From positions 71,961,218 through 72,025,217 of the forward strand of contig NC_088099.1 of NCBI RefSeq assembly GCF_036370855.1: DNA of 64,000 nucleotides, in the 5' to 3' direction. Below, in pieces: positions 51,632 to 64,000 of the stretch (its first letter is position 1; every line of letters starts with the position of its first letter). The notes below the pieces were generated by a model. That model made no database searches. It was not told the origin of the DNA and saw only the letters and a program-made list of their open reading frames with translations. The DNA is from Dromaius novaehollandiae (taxonomy: Eukaryota > Chordata > Aves > Casuariiformes > Dromaiidae). The position numbers and the translations under genes are program-made.

Positions 51632-53689
51632 ATAATCTTAATTCAACTTAACTTAAAATATAAAGAGCATTATAAATGGAACTAGTCATGTATGAAGTTA
51701 ATATGAGTACTGCAATTGATTTCAGCTAGAGGATTGAAGATCATATAAGTATAGAAACAAACACTTTAAACAAGCCAACTATTTTACACGTTAACAAGAA
51801 GAGTTCCACTAAGTTACATATAACAAAAGGCTTTTTCCAGACTGGACTAGAAATGATGCAATTAGTCCTCACACATTTTTATCTCTATGCATTGCAGAAT
51901 GATATCTGTAGCTTGTAATACCACAAAATCTGTGGTGAAGTAAGTAGGACTTTGACATTCCTTTTTCATAATTACTACCTCTGGGAAAGTAAAAATAGCA
52001 GCAAATATGCAGATGTCAGTGCATTCTGTCTCGGCTTTATTTATTTGGAGTATTTGGCCTACAAATCTGTAGCTCTACCCTAGAGAAAAAAACAACCGCA
52101 TGCCTAGGGCAAAGCCTCAATTCAATATGGTGATGATGTCTGGGGGTTTTCTGTATTAGTTTCCTTCAATACATTTGTAGTAGATCATATACTTAGTTCA
52201 GTATCATGAAGTGTTTTGCTTACTGCCAGATCTCAAAACCAGATTCCATGAAGCAAACAGTTCCCAACCATTCCACTGTTTTATGTCTTCTCTTTAAAAT
52301 CTGCAACTATTTTTGAAAACTGACTCATCACATGTTCTTCCTCCTTTGAATTATGTGCCACTCTAAGGAGAAATTGTAATACTTGTCTTTTTTCCATTCT
52401 TTTTACTTTTCTTCTCTTACAAGCACCAAAAATTCATGTAAACAGTTGTTTCATAGTTGGAAAAGGACATTGAGGAAACAAAATAGAGTTAAAAAGGTTA
52501 TTTTTCTGTAACTAGCAGTCCTTGGTATTTACAGGCAGACAGAAGAAGATTGCTTTCTGTCCCCTGAATTCATAAACCTAACTTGATCATCTTCTGAAGA
52601 ATTTATGAATCATGGTTAATAATCAGCTTTAGGCCCTTCTGAGGGAAGAATCACATTTTGAACCTACAAAGGTCCACTAAATAGCCCACGGGAAATGACC
52701 CTGCACCCCATTAAATATAAAACCTCACTACTGTAGGAGTCTATGTCAGAAGCAAACATTTTAGTGTCTACTCGCTTCAATGCCAGAGAACTCCCTCTGC
52801 CTAAATACTTTATTAAGATTGAAGAAAAATACCAGATTTCTGCTTCCCAGGGAAAACCGTTTTCTTATTCTTGAAAAAGTATTTTTCCCTTTTTACTTTG
52901 GGGGGAATAAAAACTTTCTTTTCTCTATTCCCTTATACTCATTATTGTCTACCCTTTTTTAAGCTTTTATCTTTCTTTTATCTATTTCATATGCCTGTGG
53001 CAAACACCGTAGCTGTCTTCTTTCTGTTCCAGGAATCAGCTGAGGTGTATGCTTTATCTTAGTTAGACCAGCTTGCTATTTTCCTATTTAAATGGCAGAT
53101 GTGGATTCAAAGTCAGATTTGAAGGTCAGGGAAATGATTTTTAGTTTATTGTGATTTAGGCCTTTGTGGGCCTCTTTTTGCTCGATGAAAAGCAAAATCA
53201 CAAGCATATTATTGAGAGATAAAGTGGAATTCACTTGTACTTTAATTATCTATTTAAGGTTCACAGGCATAAGTGGTCCCACATTTGTTTTGCTGTCTCT
53301 TCAACTTCAATGGTGGCATTGGCCACAATTTCAACAGGAAGAAGTCATTTGCAAGTGCTTCTTCATGTTAGTGCAATCAGTTTTGAGGGGACAAACATGT
53401 AATGACTACTGAGTGAAAAAAGAAAAATAGAACAGGATAGATCTGCTGTTGTTGATTTCTACCATGTAATTTATGAAGTAATAGCAAAAAATAATGATAA
53501 TCTTATGGAAAGGAAGGTGAATATTTTGTGTTTTTCTACTAATAAGGAAGTACAATTTTACCAAATTATTTTCTAATACAACCATTCTAGCTACAATCAA
53601 TTTCCCATAGACTAAGAAGCCTTTGTCAAAAAAATTCTTAGTATTCTTAATGGATGTTTTAAAAGTCCTACATTTGACACAAACTGTTT
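51632..53689. other. Unannotated AT-rich DNA
   Basis: No gene or named repeat seen; frames of 60-82 codons only. Confidence 0.45.
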
Positions 53690-54000
53690 AACATCTGAGA
53701 AGATATAATTGCAACGTCAAAAAGAGAGCCTGCTGGAAAATACTAAGGGAGACCGGCAAACTAGGGATGATATTACGGTATGTTAGCTGCAAAAAATACT
53801 AATGCAATTTTCAGCTGCATGCACACAGAATTAATTCCTCAAAGCAGAGAGGTAATAAACAGCTTTCCTTTTACTGCTCTAATGCAGCCTCACTTGAAAT
53901 ATGGACTGCATTTCTGGGCATTAAACTGTAATAAAAATATTAAAAATTTGCAGGATGTTTGAAGCAAGGAAAAAAGAAACTGACAAAAGTTGTTAAGGAA
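53690..54000 (+). pseudogene. Decayed CR1-type reverse transcriptase, C-terminal fragment
   Basis: The frame 53,780-53,962 reads AAKNTNAIFSCMHTELIPQS, then REVINSFPFTALMQPHLKYG followed by LHFWALNCNKN. This parallels the CR1 segment where AAKKANAILGCI precedes [23 protein letters not shown] and a lysine-rich turn. The order and spacing match the same segment of the younger CR1 at 44.1-45.1 kb. After 53,962 the frame is lost. The fragment is plus-stranded, old and inactive. Bases 54,001-54,215 may be its further degraded continuation. Confidence 0.75.
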
Positions 54001-54675
54001 ATGACACTAGCAGAGGGAAAAAAAGCCAACAGGCTGAACTTCAACTGAAAAAGAGCTAAAAAGCAGCACATTCTGGCCAGCCAAGAAATCATATATGCAA
54101 CAGAAAGGAAACTCGGCTGCCTTATGATGGTAAAGAAGGTTTGTCTACGACCACAGAAGACAGGGTCTGCTCTAGGAAGTTGTAGGTTTCTGAAATTCCT
54201 GTAGGCCTTATAAAGTATGGAACCAGAATGCATTATTGTAACCTGATTTCTTTCTCTCCCTTAGCTTTATGTTCCATTTTCTTGACATAAAAGTGAAATG
54301 TGAGTTGTGGTTTGCATGTCTTTGCTCCCATGACTGGTCATCTATTTTTCCAGCTTGCAGGAACAACACATTGTTTCAAAAAGGCCTGGATGCTACATTC
54401 AGGGGTTTGCAAAGTAATCGCTAGGTTTTTCTACTCTATTTATGTCTTTGGTACTACCAATTTGTTGTATCAAAGTTACAGAATAGTTTGTTATAATTTC
54501 CAATCAGTTTGTCACACTCAGGACCTTATTGACAAAAGGAACACAGTTTCTATATGAACGCAAGAATTTGTTAGCCTAATTAAAGACTTAACAGTCTAAT
54601 CAAATAAAGTTTATTAATCTAGTTACAGTGGTACCAAAACTTATTTTTAAAATTATATACAGTGAAAATGATGTG

Positions 54676-54698
54676 CATATATATATACACACACACAA
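54676..54698. repeat. (AT)n(AC)n microsatellite
   Basis: CATATATATATA followed by CACACACACA. It is a compound dinucleotide repeat. Confidence 0.9.
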
Positions 54699-57600
54699 AC
54701 TTTTTAGTATCTCCTCCTTTCTCTGGTGTTATGCTCTCCCTTTCATTGCCCCTCTGAGTACTAAAGCCAGTGGCTTCAGTGTGAGGGAGTGGGGCAATAG
54801 GAGGTTGTTTGGCAAGTCATCAGCATCTCTAGTCCTTCACTGGGAACAGGGTCATGTTCATTTTTATGGCCTATTTCCCCTCAAATTAAGACCTGCCTAG
54901 GGTCAATTTTACATATTTGCAAACATGCTTTGTGTCTCACTCCTTCTTCATTGTCCTGCAAGGTCCCATTGCATCCAAAGTTAACATGTATGCTGTGTTT
55001 TACATATGTTAGATACTTTTTCTTTGTTCTCCTTATTTTTGCTAAAACAGGTTTTACCCAGCTCCCAAGGCAGCATTCCTTTGATGACTAATAATTGGCC
55101 ATAGCTGAGCTGTTCACAGCCCTGAGGCCTCCAGTATCATCTTCTGCCTGTACTTTCAGAGAGTCTACTATCATGCCATGTCTTTACTCCTCTATACTGC
55201 ATTTTATTCCAGAGTAATGAATAATTCATTCCACACAGAGTAACTACATATTATTGTTACTTATTAATCACAAAGTATACAGAATAATAACTATTGCACC
55301 ACACAACTGTACAAAGCTAACCAAAAGCGAAAACAAAACAGGTAATAGTTATGTGCACATTAGATAATTGTCATTATGAACAAAAAACCCCCAAATCTTT
55401 AGGCAGGCCAAGACAAGGCAAAGCCTGACAGGTCCGAAGGCCTAACACAAAGCCTGGCTTACAAGCAATGGCAACCCCCTATTTCCTGGGCTACAAGGCT
55501 ACACTGAGAACTTAGTGCGGAAGATTTCCCAGGAAATGCTGAACAAGAACGCAGCCACTCCTCGCACCTCTTGAAGCACTCAGAAAGTCACGGTTCAAAG
55601 AAACTGGCTTGGAGCAGGAGAAGAAGCATCAGAGACACAGTGTACTCCCTCTGCCTCCTTCTGGAGTATTGTTTCTTGAAGAGGATGCTGTTTTAAAATA
55701 ACCAATGCACAAACCTGAATAAACCTGTAATTTCTAGTCCATTGTCTTGTCACCACCAAAAGCTTGTAGCAGTTGATTAGAGTAAGGATAGATTACATAC
55801 AGTGATACTTTTTTGGAATACTTTCCCCATGTGAAGGAAATTGCAATTCAGGGACTTCCTAAGTTAGATGTGTTGTCTGTTTATTTAGGTTACTAGCTCA
55901 GATTGTGTGTTTCTCCTGGATAAGGGATAAATTTCATTTGTACTGCTCAAAAATTACTCTGGAGGGACTTTGTTTTCTCGTAATACAAAGTTATGGTTGT
56001 TCCTAGCCTTCTGTGTCATGTACAAAATGGCTGATTCCTACATCATTGTTCCTTATGCGCTCCCTGCACAGAGGACAATGTCAGAAATGCATTGTATACT
56101 CTGCAGGATGAGACAGAAGTGTTATTAAAACTTTATGGAAACAGGCACAAAGATTTCATGCATAAAACTTTCCTGGTGCCATAAATATTTCATTATAAAA
56201 CTATTAACGACATAGCTAATTATTGCACAACACATACCTCGTGCATAAAATAGAATCTATGCAGAGCCTCAAAACAGAAAATGGAAGTAAAGTGAATATT
56301 AAAACTAATATTTAACCTCTCTGATTACAGCCAAGCTGTTCTTCAATTTCCACATCCACACATCTATATTTGGTCTAAGTAGGAATGTGGAAGTGTGCAG
56401 AACGTGCTTGCCAGGCTTCTGATAAAATATGTAATTGCTCCTTTGATTCCTGGTCTGCTCATTCAATGACTTTGGAAACTCCTTCCTACAGCAAGCATTC
56501 TTCTAAACATATTTAAATCTATCTTGTGTATACAGATGTATCTAGTGTATCCAACAAAAACAGAAGAACAAATCCATGTACTGAGAATTGATCACATAAC
56601 TTGAACATGGAGTTGTTATTCAGGGCTTTATGTCTGCAGATCTCAGAATGCTTTGCAAAATATTGTGAATATTATTATGCACGTTTCTCATAAAGTGATA
56701 AACAAGTTGTGCAGTGTCAATGACACTTAGAGATCCGGTTACGTTTTTCAGAAATGTTTTTACTCTCTGATATGAGAGTCTAGTATGATGGAAACTATCA
56801 GGAAAGTGTCCATGAGTTTTCCTCTGATATAAATAAATGAAACAACAGTGACCTTTTATTTCATCCAGGAAAATATCCTAACCACTTGGTCATGTTGCCT
56901 TTGGTTGATAGCATTCTTACAGATTTCTTCTTCCTGTCCTTTTAAGTACAATGAGTATAGAAGCTTTAGGAAGAAAACTGGAAAAGAAAGCTGAAAGCTA
57001 GCAGAAACAGAAAATATCCTACTAATTATGTCCATAGTTAAAGCATTTTTTAAAAAGAGTCATGAGTACTTTTGTACATCAGAATAAGTCTTGCAAGCAC
57101 TTCTACATATGAGATTGTAATATTTTATGACTTATTCCCAAACACAGGGAAGTCAACAGAAAGACCCTCAGTTTTCTACAGAAGATAAGAAAGTTTGTTT
57201 TTGTTTTGTTTTTTTTTTTAATTTGGCGTATGAAAACAACTCCTTAGCAGACATATTTGCTACTGGATTAGATAAAAATCTTGAACATAACCCTAGGAAT
57301 GAAACAAAGCTACTGTAAAGAAAAAAAATTTTTACATAAAAGGTTTTTTATAGATCTCACTTGGGATTAGCCAAGAACTTCTTTCACACATGGATCAAAT
57401 GAAAGAAGAATGAAAAGTAAATAAAATATGATATATTATGTAGAAAGACAGAAGTTTTTAAGTCCATCTGCAGCCTACCTATGTGAACGGCTTGGAGAAA
57501 ACTGACACAAGAAATGCCTGTAAATGTGAACCTAGCAAGTAACCACATGTTACTACTGAAAAAGCGTCATTTACATTCAACATCTGGTGTTTATGGACTG

Positions 57601-59127
57601 CCTTCAAAATGGAAATAGTAGTAGTCCGGAGTTCCAGCTCTGTATCTCATTTTGCTTAACTTTTCTTAAGCATGCTAAGAGCATGATCCTCACTGTAGTC
57701 CCAACAATGTCAGTAAAGGTAATTATGCAAATAGAACCCTTCCTACAATGGTGCAGCCTGTTGAAAAGCCAGCATATTTTAATCAGCATATTTTAAACTA
57801 ATCTAATGCTTTCATATACATCAGGAAAATTTCTGGAAGAACAGAAAGAATTCCTTTGAGAAGAGGCTGAACGATAAAGATTACCTGATTTAGGGCTCTT
57901 TACAGTGACTGAAATGATCAGGTCTCAGTTAGTGGAAACTTTTTGGATATAGGTAAAGTACTGATGATAAGCGACACCATCGGGGCTTATTTGCCCTCTT
58001 ACACTTCTCACGTTTATATACATAATAACTACATAGAATGCAAATGGAATGCTATAATCAGTAATGCAGGGCTCCAGTCTGCTAATATAGATTACTTACA
58101 CTCCTGTGAGAAGTAATGTATTAAGAAGAGAGTGTATTTTGTCAGATGATTAACTAATGCAATATCATACAATGCCAAGCTATGTAAGCCTTACAGCACA
58201 ATGCCAGCAATGAGAAATAAATGCTTTTGTAGACCAAGTTCCCACTCTGTGCTAAGACTTAGCCTAAAATTGGCATTTGGAAGCAGATCAAACAATAAGA
58301 CAGCTCCAGAATCCAGGAAGTGAAGTGAAAGAAAAATATAATCTATAAATATTGTATTTGCACTGGGTAGTCTGGCACACTTCTTCGTAAGACACACTGA
58401 GTTGAGAAGAGAAAACAGTTTTTTGTCCCTCTCATGTTTCTCATTGTCTACACTTTTATCCACCATGTTGTCTTCACAGATATATTCTCTGATATAGGAG
58501 TGAGAAGCTCAGTAAAAATAGTGTACCCTGTTATTTTGCATTCTACCTAACTTTTGGCTTTTTCACACTGCCAAGATTTAAAGAATTTGGAAACCTTCTG
58601 TATGGTAATTCAGGGCTTCTGTTAATATGAAAAAGACAGAAATTCTGTTTTTAGAATTATTTATGCTCTACATATTTTCTATTTTTTTAGATTAAACTGT
58701 ACACAAAATACTTGTATGAGAATCTAAATTATTGTAATTCTTTCTTTATGGTACTTTGACTTCTACAGCAACAAAACGTCTAACCTGCGAAGGAAAGAAA
58801 AACACATTAATTTGATAAAGATTTTTTTCATCACAGTGTTTAGAGAAACTTCTTTTCATACTACAAGCTAATGGTTAGATTCAGCCACCTTTTTTCATGA
58901 GGTGTAATATCTTGCTCTGGAGCTGACAGCATGGCTTCACTGAGAAAGATCCCACCTCATGATTAAGTCTGCAATGGGCCTCTCTGAGAACTCCTGCTCT
59001 TGAGATATAGGCCACTTCTAATGTCAAAACCAAAAAGCTGCCTTTCTGGAGGTCTCTTGTGAACAATCTCATGGCTCCAGCAAAGTGCTGAGTGGTCCTT
59101 CTTATCTCAGACATCACTGCAAATGCA

Positions 59128-59149
59128 GGTTGGGGGTGGGGGTGGGGGG
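59128..59149 (+). repeat. G-run cluster, quadruplex-prone
   Basis: GG, then three runs of five, five and six G separated by single T. It can supply four runs of at least three G if the last run is split, or a two-tetrad form including the first GG. No associated gene was recognised. Confidence 0.7.
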
Positions 59150-61319
59150 AAATTGCAGATGACCCAGCCTGCCCACAAGGTAGGCAGATGTGTCCAGAAG
59201 AACATTTTCAGTAGAGGCCCCCTGGGGTCATCTCAGAGCTGGCCCAAGAACAACTCCCACCAAGTAGGTGGTAATGTAAACAGCATGTTGGCCTCAGCAC
59301 CAACTTCCAGCTTGGGTAAGAAAAAGATATATTATATAGATACACTGGGAGAGAGAAAGAGAGAAAAGTCTGAACTGAAGTATATAAATAATCATATGCA
59401 ATAGGTAGAACACTCATTCTGCAGAAATCACTCAAAAATGACCTATTCTATGAAAAGCATCCATGACCCACGAAGGAAGAGAGGCTTAATCATTCAGGTG
59501 ATCCCTAAATTGTGTTTTTTTGTTACGGAGGAGAGCTCCAGTCTCACACATGCAAAATATATTTTTGAGACAGAGGAAAGGCATGTCTGGTATTTCTATG
59601 ATATTATCAGCCATTCTAGTCTGGACCACTGGAAACAGTGGTTTAGTTATGACCACATTAACTGTGAGTCACTGAAATTTTTGCTAGGGAATAATTCTGT
59701 AGTATTTATGGTATGATGGTATTTACTATGTAATGATATTATTATACTTATGCAAACAAACACTGGACAAATAAAGGTAGATATATTCATTGACATATTT
59801 GACTTCAGAATCTATGGCATGAAAGGGAACTTCAGCTGAGAATAAGTATTGGAAAACTACAGAGATCATATTATGAATTGACAGAAACAGAACTGGCACT
59901 GTTCAGTGTAGCAGGGCTGTGCCTGTCTTCTTCCGAAGATATTGTTTCATGCTAATTTACTGATATTTGTTTTTACAAAGGAAAGGAAGAAGGACATAAA
60001 TAAAAGACTATTATTTACTGTTATTAGCATAATATTACTAAGAAGAACATGTAGTGGGACTGATCATAGCCTTTATATTAGCACAAATTTCAGAGATATC
60101 CCAAATTATCTTTTAGTTGGTTTCCTTATTAATTCAGCTAGAGAAGACACATCATTACAAGATTAAAACTGCATTATTATTGCTGGGTGATATGAAGCTT
60201 ACTGGAAACAATAGTTGTTGTGACAACAATCACTGAAAAAGAAAATTAAATACGTCTAAAAGTACTACTGATAAGGCTGTAGTCAGAATTCTCTTTTTAA
60301 TCTACATTATAACAAGTGTTTTTCTTCTTTCATGTCACTAAATCATATAAATATTAGACTAAATTGCACCAACATTTGTGCATTACTCCAGTGCTTCACT
60401 TACATGAAAGTAAGAAATATTTCCTAATTTTCCAAATATGGTATATCAGATGACTCTTGGAAATACCTATCCACACACCTCATGAAAAAGAAAGTTGTTT
60501 CCAGCAGGTAAGAACAATATGCAAAAGAAGTATTTAGCAATGCAAATAAAAAGGATGAGAAAAACAAACACTTCCATCAGACTGACTGTAAAACCATAAG
60601 ACTGTAGAGTATGATATGCATTAAGCATAATTATATACAAATGCATACTTTGAAAATAAACATCAAAAGTGTGTTTATATTGCAGTGAAATTAAGCACAT
60701 GTCCCACCTAATATTAATAGCTTCACTGTTATATGAGTGTGTTTTCATTTTAAGCGTATTTTATTGTGCAGTCTTTCCCACTGAGTGGAATTCACTGTTG
60801 CAGTGCTTACACCAAAACCACACGAGTAGATCTCTGTTGTGGGCAGAGAAGCCTTCCTGGGTTGTCAGCCACTGACACTTCTAAATGGGGAATTACAGAA
60901 TCATATACGTGGTCTTATCTAAGGTCCTTTTGTACTCACAGCTCTATCTGATTTCCAGCTTGAGGAATATACACATCAGAAAATGGAAGAATGGGACAGT
61001 GTAACACAGAGATTGAAAGCACAGAGGAAAACGTCGATGCAGGAATGGTGCTTTATATTATAGAGCTTCAGGTTAAAGGTTAACAAGCCATTCACAAAGT
61101 AATTTTGAGTGTTAATGAATTGAAATTATAGACTTAAATAGGAAAAAGAAAGTTTTCAGACTACAGTGCCTAAGCAGGTTGGCAAAAGTGTCTGCCACCT
61201 GCAGAGGGGAGATCAGACAAGCACCAAACACAAGAAATGCAATTGGAATGTGAGAAGTCAACTAATTCCAGCTAGACTGGGTAAATACTGCATAGGGACA
61301 TAATGCTGAGGCCCCATTT

Positions 61320-63684
61320 TTAGAAACAGTTAATGATTCCTGCAGAACTAATAATTCCTGGGCCAAGCAGACCAAGAAATCCACAAGGGGAGAAATAATT
61401 CCCCTGGTCCTTAGTCAGTTCATAGGAACGTGTAATAATGTCAAAGAGCTGCTCTGCCATAATAATTATAACATGCTCAGGCTCAACAGACTTGTGTGGA
61501 TAACAAAAGCTGAAAAATTCTCTACTGTGGTGCTACATTTAAAAAGAGAACAACATAAAAGTGAAGAAGTTACTTAATAAGAAATTAAAAGCAGCATATA
61601 AATGTGTAAAATCTTTACTGGAAGTTTGGGAATAATTTTCAAACCCTCTGTTGGAGGTGCAGAGCAAATGCATACACACTTTCAAAGAAGATTTTAGAAA
61701 GAACAAAAGAAAGTCAGCATGGGTAAACAGTGCAGTAAGGAAGCCTATTAGAAATTAAAAAAAAAAAAAATCCTTTGGAAAACCTGAAGTTTAATCTGAA
61801 TAAAGAAACCAGAAAAGAACACGAACTTTGATAGCTTAAATGTAAAACACAGCAAGGTCAGCCAAAAAGAGTTAAAAGCTTATCAGGAGCAGAAAGTCTG
61901 TCAGACAGCTTATAGGGCCAATAAACAATGAAGGCATAAATGAGTGCTTAGAAGAGATGAGGACATAGCAGAAGAACTAACTTACTATTTTGAATCTCTC
62001 TGTATCATGTAAGGGTTTGAAGATTTTTTGAAGCCAGAACTGTTTTTCATGGAGAACACAAAAGAGAATACAAATCTCAGATTTAAATGTCAGGAGTACA
62101 GCTTGTAGGACAGCTTGACAAAATAAATGACCAAGATCAAATGATATACATCCAAGAGCTCTGCTGAAATTCAGGCAAGGAATGGCTGAACTACTGACTG
62201 AACTATGTAACTTCATTCTAACTTCATTCTTAACATAGTTTTTCTACAAGAGGGCCAGAAGGAGACTCTTCTGGAGCTCTAAGGCACCACAGACCAATAA
62301 GCCCAGTGTCCATACTCTGGCCCAAACTGATAGAAAATATGACAAAGGCTAGAACTGGTAAAAAATATGAATAGATAGGCAACTTCACTTTTGTAAAGGG
62401 AAAATATGTTTCATATCCACTGGACGTAAAAAAAAATTTTTTTAAGTGTTCATAAATATATCAGGAAGTGACATCTGGAGCATAGACTACTGGGATTTCG
62501 AAAAGGCATCTCACAATGGCCCTTTACAGAAGCTCTTAAGGAAACTGGGCAGCCATGGTATATGAGGAAAGAGTCTAACTTGGATAAATAACTGGATAAA
62601 AAATAGGAGACAGTGGAATAAATGGCTATTTTTCACAGAAGAGAAAAGTCGGCAGAGTAGTTCTGAATAAACAGTCATGAAAAGGAGATGAAAAACGATG
62701 TGACAATGTTTGCTGATGGTGCTAAGGTATTTTGTAAAATAAAAAGGAGGGCTGGCTGCAGAGAATCGCAGAAGGACTACACAGCACCAAGGGACTGGAT
62801 GATAAACTGGAATTTAATGCAGAGCAATGTGAAGTGATGCATATATGGAAAAACAAACCCTATTTTGTGTGTAATGATGGCTTCTAAGATGACCATTACC
62901 ACTCAGGAATGAGATCATGGATTATATAATAGGTAGTTTTAAAAAACCTGTCACTTCAGTATTCAACTACAGGAAAAAAAAAAAGAGCAATGAGCAATTA
63001 TCAATTAATAACATTACTATATAGATATATATGCTACTATATAAATCCCCAGTGCACCTGCACTTGAACACTTTGTATGTCTGATCCTCCCATCTCAAAG
63101 GAGATATCACAGGAGGTATTGGGGAAAAGTATAAAAAATCCAGCAACAAGTGCTGACAGAGTAAAGCCCATACCACAACAGCGTGGAACAGTTTCCAGCT
63201 GAGGAGATACTAAATAGACTAGGCTGCTGCAAGCTAGAGAGGAAGAAGGGAGGAATGATGACATGTAGCAGGTCATTTCCCTTTCAGTCCAAAAACGAGG
63301 GGCCATCAAATAAAAAAAGCAGGGGACAGGTTTAAAACAAGAAAAAAACGTTGATCATCACACTAGATATAACTAAACTGTGCTACTCTCTAGTGTAAAA
63401 GGTGATGGGACCGAACTGCTCGTCTGGGTTCAAAAAGCAATTGGAAAAAAACATAGAAGAAAATGTCACTGAAGTCTATAAGGTATGGAGACACACCCCT
63501 CTTCCTCCAAAAGTTTTCCAGGACTGTAACTATCAGAAGAGGGGGAAATGTTCAAGGGAAACTTCACAATATGATTGTCATCTTCCACTCTTATACAGGA
63601 ATATACTTTCGGCTGCTGTCAGAGACAGGATACTGGATTAGACAAACTTTTGGTCTGATCTAGTATGGCCATTCCCGTGTTCTT
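61320..63684 (+). mobile_element. Long ancient CR1-type LINE, ORF2 remnant with 3' end
   Basis: Landmarks of an old amniote CR1 come in order over about 2.4 kb. An endonuclease-end block with GACCAAGAAATCCACAAGGG lies near 61,370. The endonuclease-RT linker runs at about 61,610-61,980. An RT block with CAATAAGCCCAGTGTCC and AAACTGATAGAAAATATGAC is at about 62,300. A block with GACTACTGGGATTTCGAAAAGG is at about 62,485-62,505. GGAATAAATGG lies at 62,615. The palm motif lies at 62,709-62,726, and codons KLEFNAEQCEVMH at 62,804-62,842. CCCATCTCAAAGGAGATATC is at about 63,090. The 3' end contains GGTCTGATCTAGTATGGCC (63,651-63,669) and a TTCTTA terminus. The palm reads FADGAK instead of FADD-T-K, so the second catalytic aspartate is lost. 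Frames are broken many times. This is a fossil, much older than the CR1 at 44 kb. Sequence before 61,320 may include more of the endonuclease part. Confidence 0.88.
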
Positions 63685-64000
63685 AATGATAAAACTTGCT
63701 GTCTTTTATTAAGAAAAATAAAAACTTTAGATTTCTTTTCTGTTAAACTTTCCACATAATAGTCAACAATGAATGCTAAAATTTTCTTCTTTGACAAGTG
63801 AGCTTGAAAGCTCTCTTGCTGATGATCACATACTGACTGCAAAAGAGTTCTGTAGGTTCTTTCTTGACTACACAGTGCAGCTATATGTGGTGCTATAGGT
63901 AATACTATAAGAGCTTAAAAATGTATTCAGGGATGTGAAAATCCTTAAAACTTAGGAAGGGCTTCTAATTCCACAGAGCTTTTGGAGAATTATAAAGAAT
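63685..64000. other. Unannotated AT-rich DNA
   Basis: The last 316 bases after the CR1 end hold no recognisable feature. Confidence 0.45.

Larger units (their letters stand above)
54001..61319. other. Unannotated AT-rich DNA
   Basis: No gene seen. Simple repeats lie at 54,676 and 59,128. A less AT-biased patch at about 55,390-55,680 and another at 58,860-59,290 could be old repeats or regulatory DNA, but I recognise nothing. A 13-bp direct repeat CAGCATATTTTAA occurs twice near 57,769-57,796. Confidence 0.4.

Overview
The window reads as AT-rich, vertebrate, almost certainly avian, genomic DNA with no recognisable host protein-coding exon. The bird assignment rests on the repeats. A CR1 LINE at 44,001-45,108 ends in the CR1-type ATTCTGTG-like octamer. 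Several much older CR1-like fragments resemble the families known from turtles, crocodilians and birds. Two solo endogenous-retrovirus LTRs belong to one family. I see no Alu, B1/B2 or L1. Open frames are short and scattered on both strands, as expected by chance in such DNA, apart from the reverse-transcriptase remnants. The window is either intergenic gene-poor DNA or the inside of a very large intron; the sequence alone does not decide.

Layout. 1-29,780 is mostly unannotatable single-copy DNA with simple repeats and remnants of ancient minus-strand CR1 (930-1,062; 7,359-7,925; probably 24,185-24,290). 29,788-30,987 is a complete 1,200-bp solo LTR, minus orientation, with a 5-bp target-site duplication GCTCA. 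33,205-33,440 is an isolated CpG-containing, GC-rich island with an exact 10-bp inverted repeat; it and the following ~1 kb look like a conserved regulatory element, though this is untested. 39,451-40,379 is a second, 929-bp solo LTR of the same family and orientation with duplication CTCTG. Beside it lies a degenerate ancient LINE reverse transcriptase (about 40,440-41,110, minus). 42,760-42,990 resembles the R-U5 end of another LTR, plus orientation. 44,001-45,108 is a 5'-truncated avian CR1 (minus). 53,690-54,000 is a decayed CR1 reverse-transcriptase C-terminal part (plus). 61,320-63,684 is a long (about 2.4 kb) ancient CR1 ORF2 plus 3' end (plus).

The most interesting signals are the unequal divergence of the two LTRs and the GC-rich island. 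The LTRs differ by only 2 bases over a gap-free 353-bp U3 block, have a one-directional cluster of C/T differences at the outer end of U3, and are almost unalignable in R/U5. The genes do not form a pathway; what functional content there is would be regulatory (LTR promoters reading leftward, candidate enhancer) rather than coding. I found no convincing new biological system.
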